Assembly: GCF_019679475.1 (NCBI RefSeq) | Contig: NZ_JAIEZP010000001.1 | Coordinates: 868,001 to 932,000 of the forward strand | Direction: 5' to 3' | Source: Hyphomonas sediminis | Lineage (GTDB): Bacteria; Pseudomonadota; Alphaproteobacteria; Caulobacterales; Hyphomonadaceae | Length of the DNA stretch: 64,000 bases | Shown: positions 63,229 through 64,000 of the stretch, piece by piece | How the letters are laid out: every line of letters begins with the position of its first letter | Position numbering within the stretch: position 1 is the stretch's first letter | Translations under genes and position numbers: made by a program | Notes under the pieces: model-generated | Told to the model about the DNA's origin: nothing | What the model saw: only the letters and a program-made list of their open reading frames with translations | Database searches by the model: none

Positions 63229-64000
63229 ATGCGGTTACAAAACCTGGCAGCAGGGCTGGCTCTGCTGATGGCGTCAGCCTGCGCGTCGCAAGTGCAGACA
63301 ACATCGGGCACTGAATATCTGGCGCGCTATGACGGGGCATACTCTGCGCTTGCGGGCGGGTCGTCAGAGGTGGATTCCCAGGTGCGCGAGATCGCTGCGG
63401 TGGAGCCGGATATCCGGTTTCCGGCGCGGATTGGCCTCGCCCGCATTGAAGGCGGCCAACTCGTGTCTATTCCCGCGCGCGAGGCGGAAGCATGGGCCGC
63501 TCTCACAGAGAATCTGGATGGTTTGTATGGGGAATTTGTGCCCGTCAGCCCGCTGATCGCCGCGATGGTTGCGCCGGAGGGCACCAAACCCCGCTATGAG
63601 TATACTGCCAGCGACACGATGGCGGATATCCGTCGCGGGGCTGCGCGCCAGCATCTCGACTATGTGCTTGCCTACGAAGTTTCCACCAGCAACAGGGCAA
63701 AGGGCAGCGCCCTCTCATTCGCCGATCTCACGATCATCGGCATGTTCGTGCTGCCCGGACGCAGCGTTCAGGCGGAAGCCGCCGCTAGCGGCATCCTGAT
63801 CGACGTGCGTAATGGCTATCCCTATGCGACCATGACAGCGTTCGCCGACAAGAAGGGCCTGTCGCGCACGATCAACACCTGGCGTGTGAAGCGGGATTTG
63901 ATGCGGAACGCCTCCGCCAAGGCCGTGCTGGAGCTTGCTGGAGAGCTGCGCGGTTCCCTGGAGAAACTAGCGGTGGCCGGCACTTCCAAGGACGTTGGTT
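63229..64000 (+). CDS. Hypothetical lipoprotein, truncated by the window end
   Basis: ATG 63229, after GAGGAGG, opens a frame still open at base 64000 (257 codons visible). The signal ends MASAC, so it is a lipoprotein. The mature part is mixed alpha/beta, with SPLIAAMVAPEG and YVLAYEVSTS as its clearest strands. I recognise no family. The pattern FADLTIIGMFVLPGRSV suggests an amphipathic segment. The C-terminus lies outside the window. Confidence 0.75.
   Translation, partial: MRLQNLAAGLALLMASACASQVQTTSGTEYLARYDGAYSALAGGSSEVDSQVREIAAVEPDIRFPARIGLARIEGGQLVSIPAREAEAWAALTENLDGLYGEFVPVSPLIAAMVAPEGTKPRYEYTASDTMADIRRGAARQHLDYVLAYEVSTSNRAKGSALSFADLTIIGMFVLPGRSVQAEAAASGILIDVRNGYPYATMTAFADKKGLSRTINTWRVKRDLMRNASAKAVLELAGELRGSLEKLAVAGTSKDVG

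Overview
The window is high-GC, densely coding bacterial chromosome from an alphaproteobacterium. The clearest signs are the gene order ruvC-ruvA-ruvB followed by ybgC-tolQ-tolR-tolA-tolB-pal-cpoB-tilS-ftsH, an ethylmalonyl-CoA pathway dehydrogenase (Mcd), many small lipoproteins with LAAC/IAAC lipoboxes, and the style of the TonB receptor. My best guess is Hyphomonadaceae (Hyphomonas-like), inferred from protein resemblance only. No tRNA, rRNA, CRISPR array, prophage or replication origin is visible.

Layout. 0-10 kb: a YmdB-type phosphoesterase; a gap with a dispersed palindromic repeat; a lipoprotein phosphoesterase; a leftward operon of Ada-like methyltransferase, small membrane protein and glyoxalase I; a GST; a lipoprotein cyclase; an alpha/beta hydrolase; and a TonB-dependent receptor. 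10-24 kb: an SDR, Mcd, a DUF389 membrane protein with an OmpA-like tail, a lipoprotein metallo-hydrolase, hisI, enoyl-CoA hydratase with HMG-CoA lyase, secreted proteins, thiC under a TPP riboswitch, and several small conserved genes. 24-34 kb: a PadR regulator with three operator-like palindromes, a 727-bp repeat-bearing gap, a membrane protein/winged-helix pair with a promoter-operator, 3-hydroxybutyrate dehydrogenase, DUF350-protease-pyrF, and a lipoprotein quinohemoprotein dehydrogenase with two downstream genes. 33-41 kb: sulfotransferase, GST, YciI, TetR, a predicted 37-aa membrane microprotein, tsaD, an anchored thermonuclease, a Tat/lipoprotein serine hydrolase, an ECF sigma factor with a membrane partner, and MAPEG.

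41.3-43.6 kb is the one clear accessory patch. An AT-richer lipoprotein gene is split by a 1274-bp IS3-family (IS407-group) element. The gene reads through in frame once the element and one imperfect 4-bp duplication are removed. The element's own orfA carries a small insertion that places it in the orfB frame. After lepA (43.6-45.4 kb) comes a two-gene module of unknown role (four-helix membrane protein plus von Willebrand A-like lipoprotein), a chagasin-like inhibitor lipoprotein, a Rieske oxygenase and a fasciclin lipoprotein. From 49.9 kb the region is housekeeping: Holliday-junction resolution, Tol-Pal envelope machinery, TilS and FtsH.

How the genes relate: Mcd, 3-hydroxybutyrate dehydrogenase, enoyl-CoA hydratase and HMG-CoA lyase all touch acetyl-CoA/acetoacetate metabolism but are not one operon. 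The Tol-Pal genes form one physical module; its TolA is unusual in carrying extra transmembrane segments before the canonical TolA helix. I found no convincing complete novel defence or biosynthetic system. The strongest leads are the TolA architecture, the IS insertion and its frame change, the membrane/vWA module, the microprotein and two self-regulation candidates.
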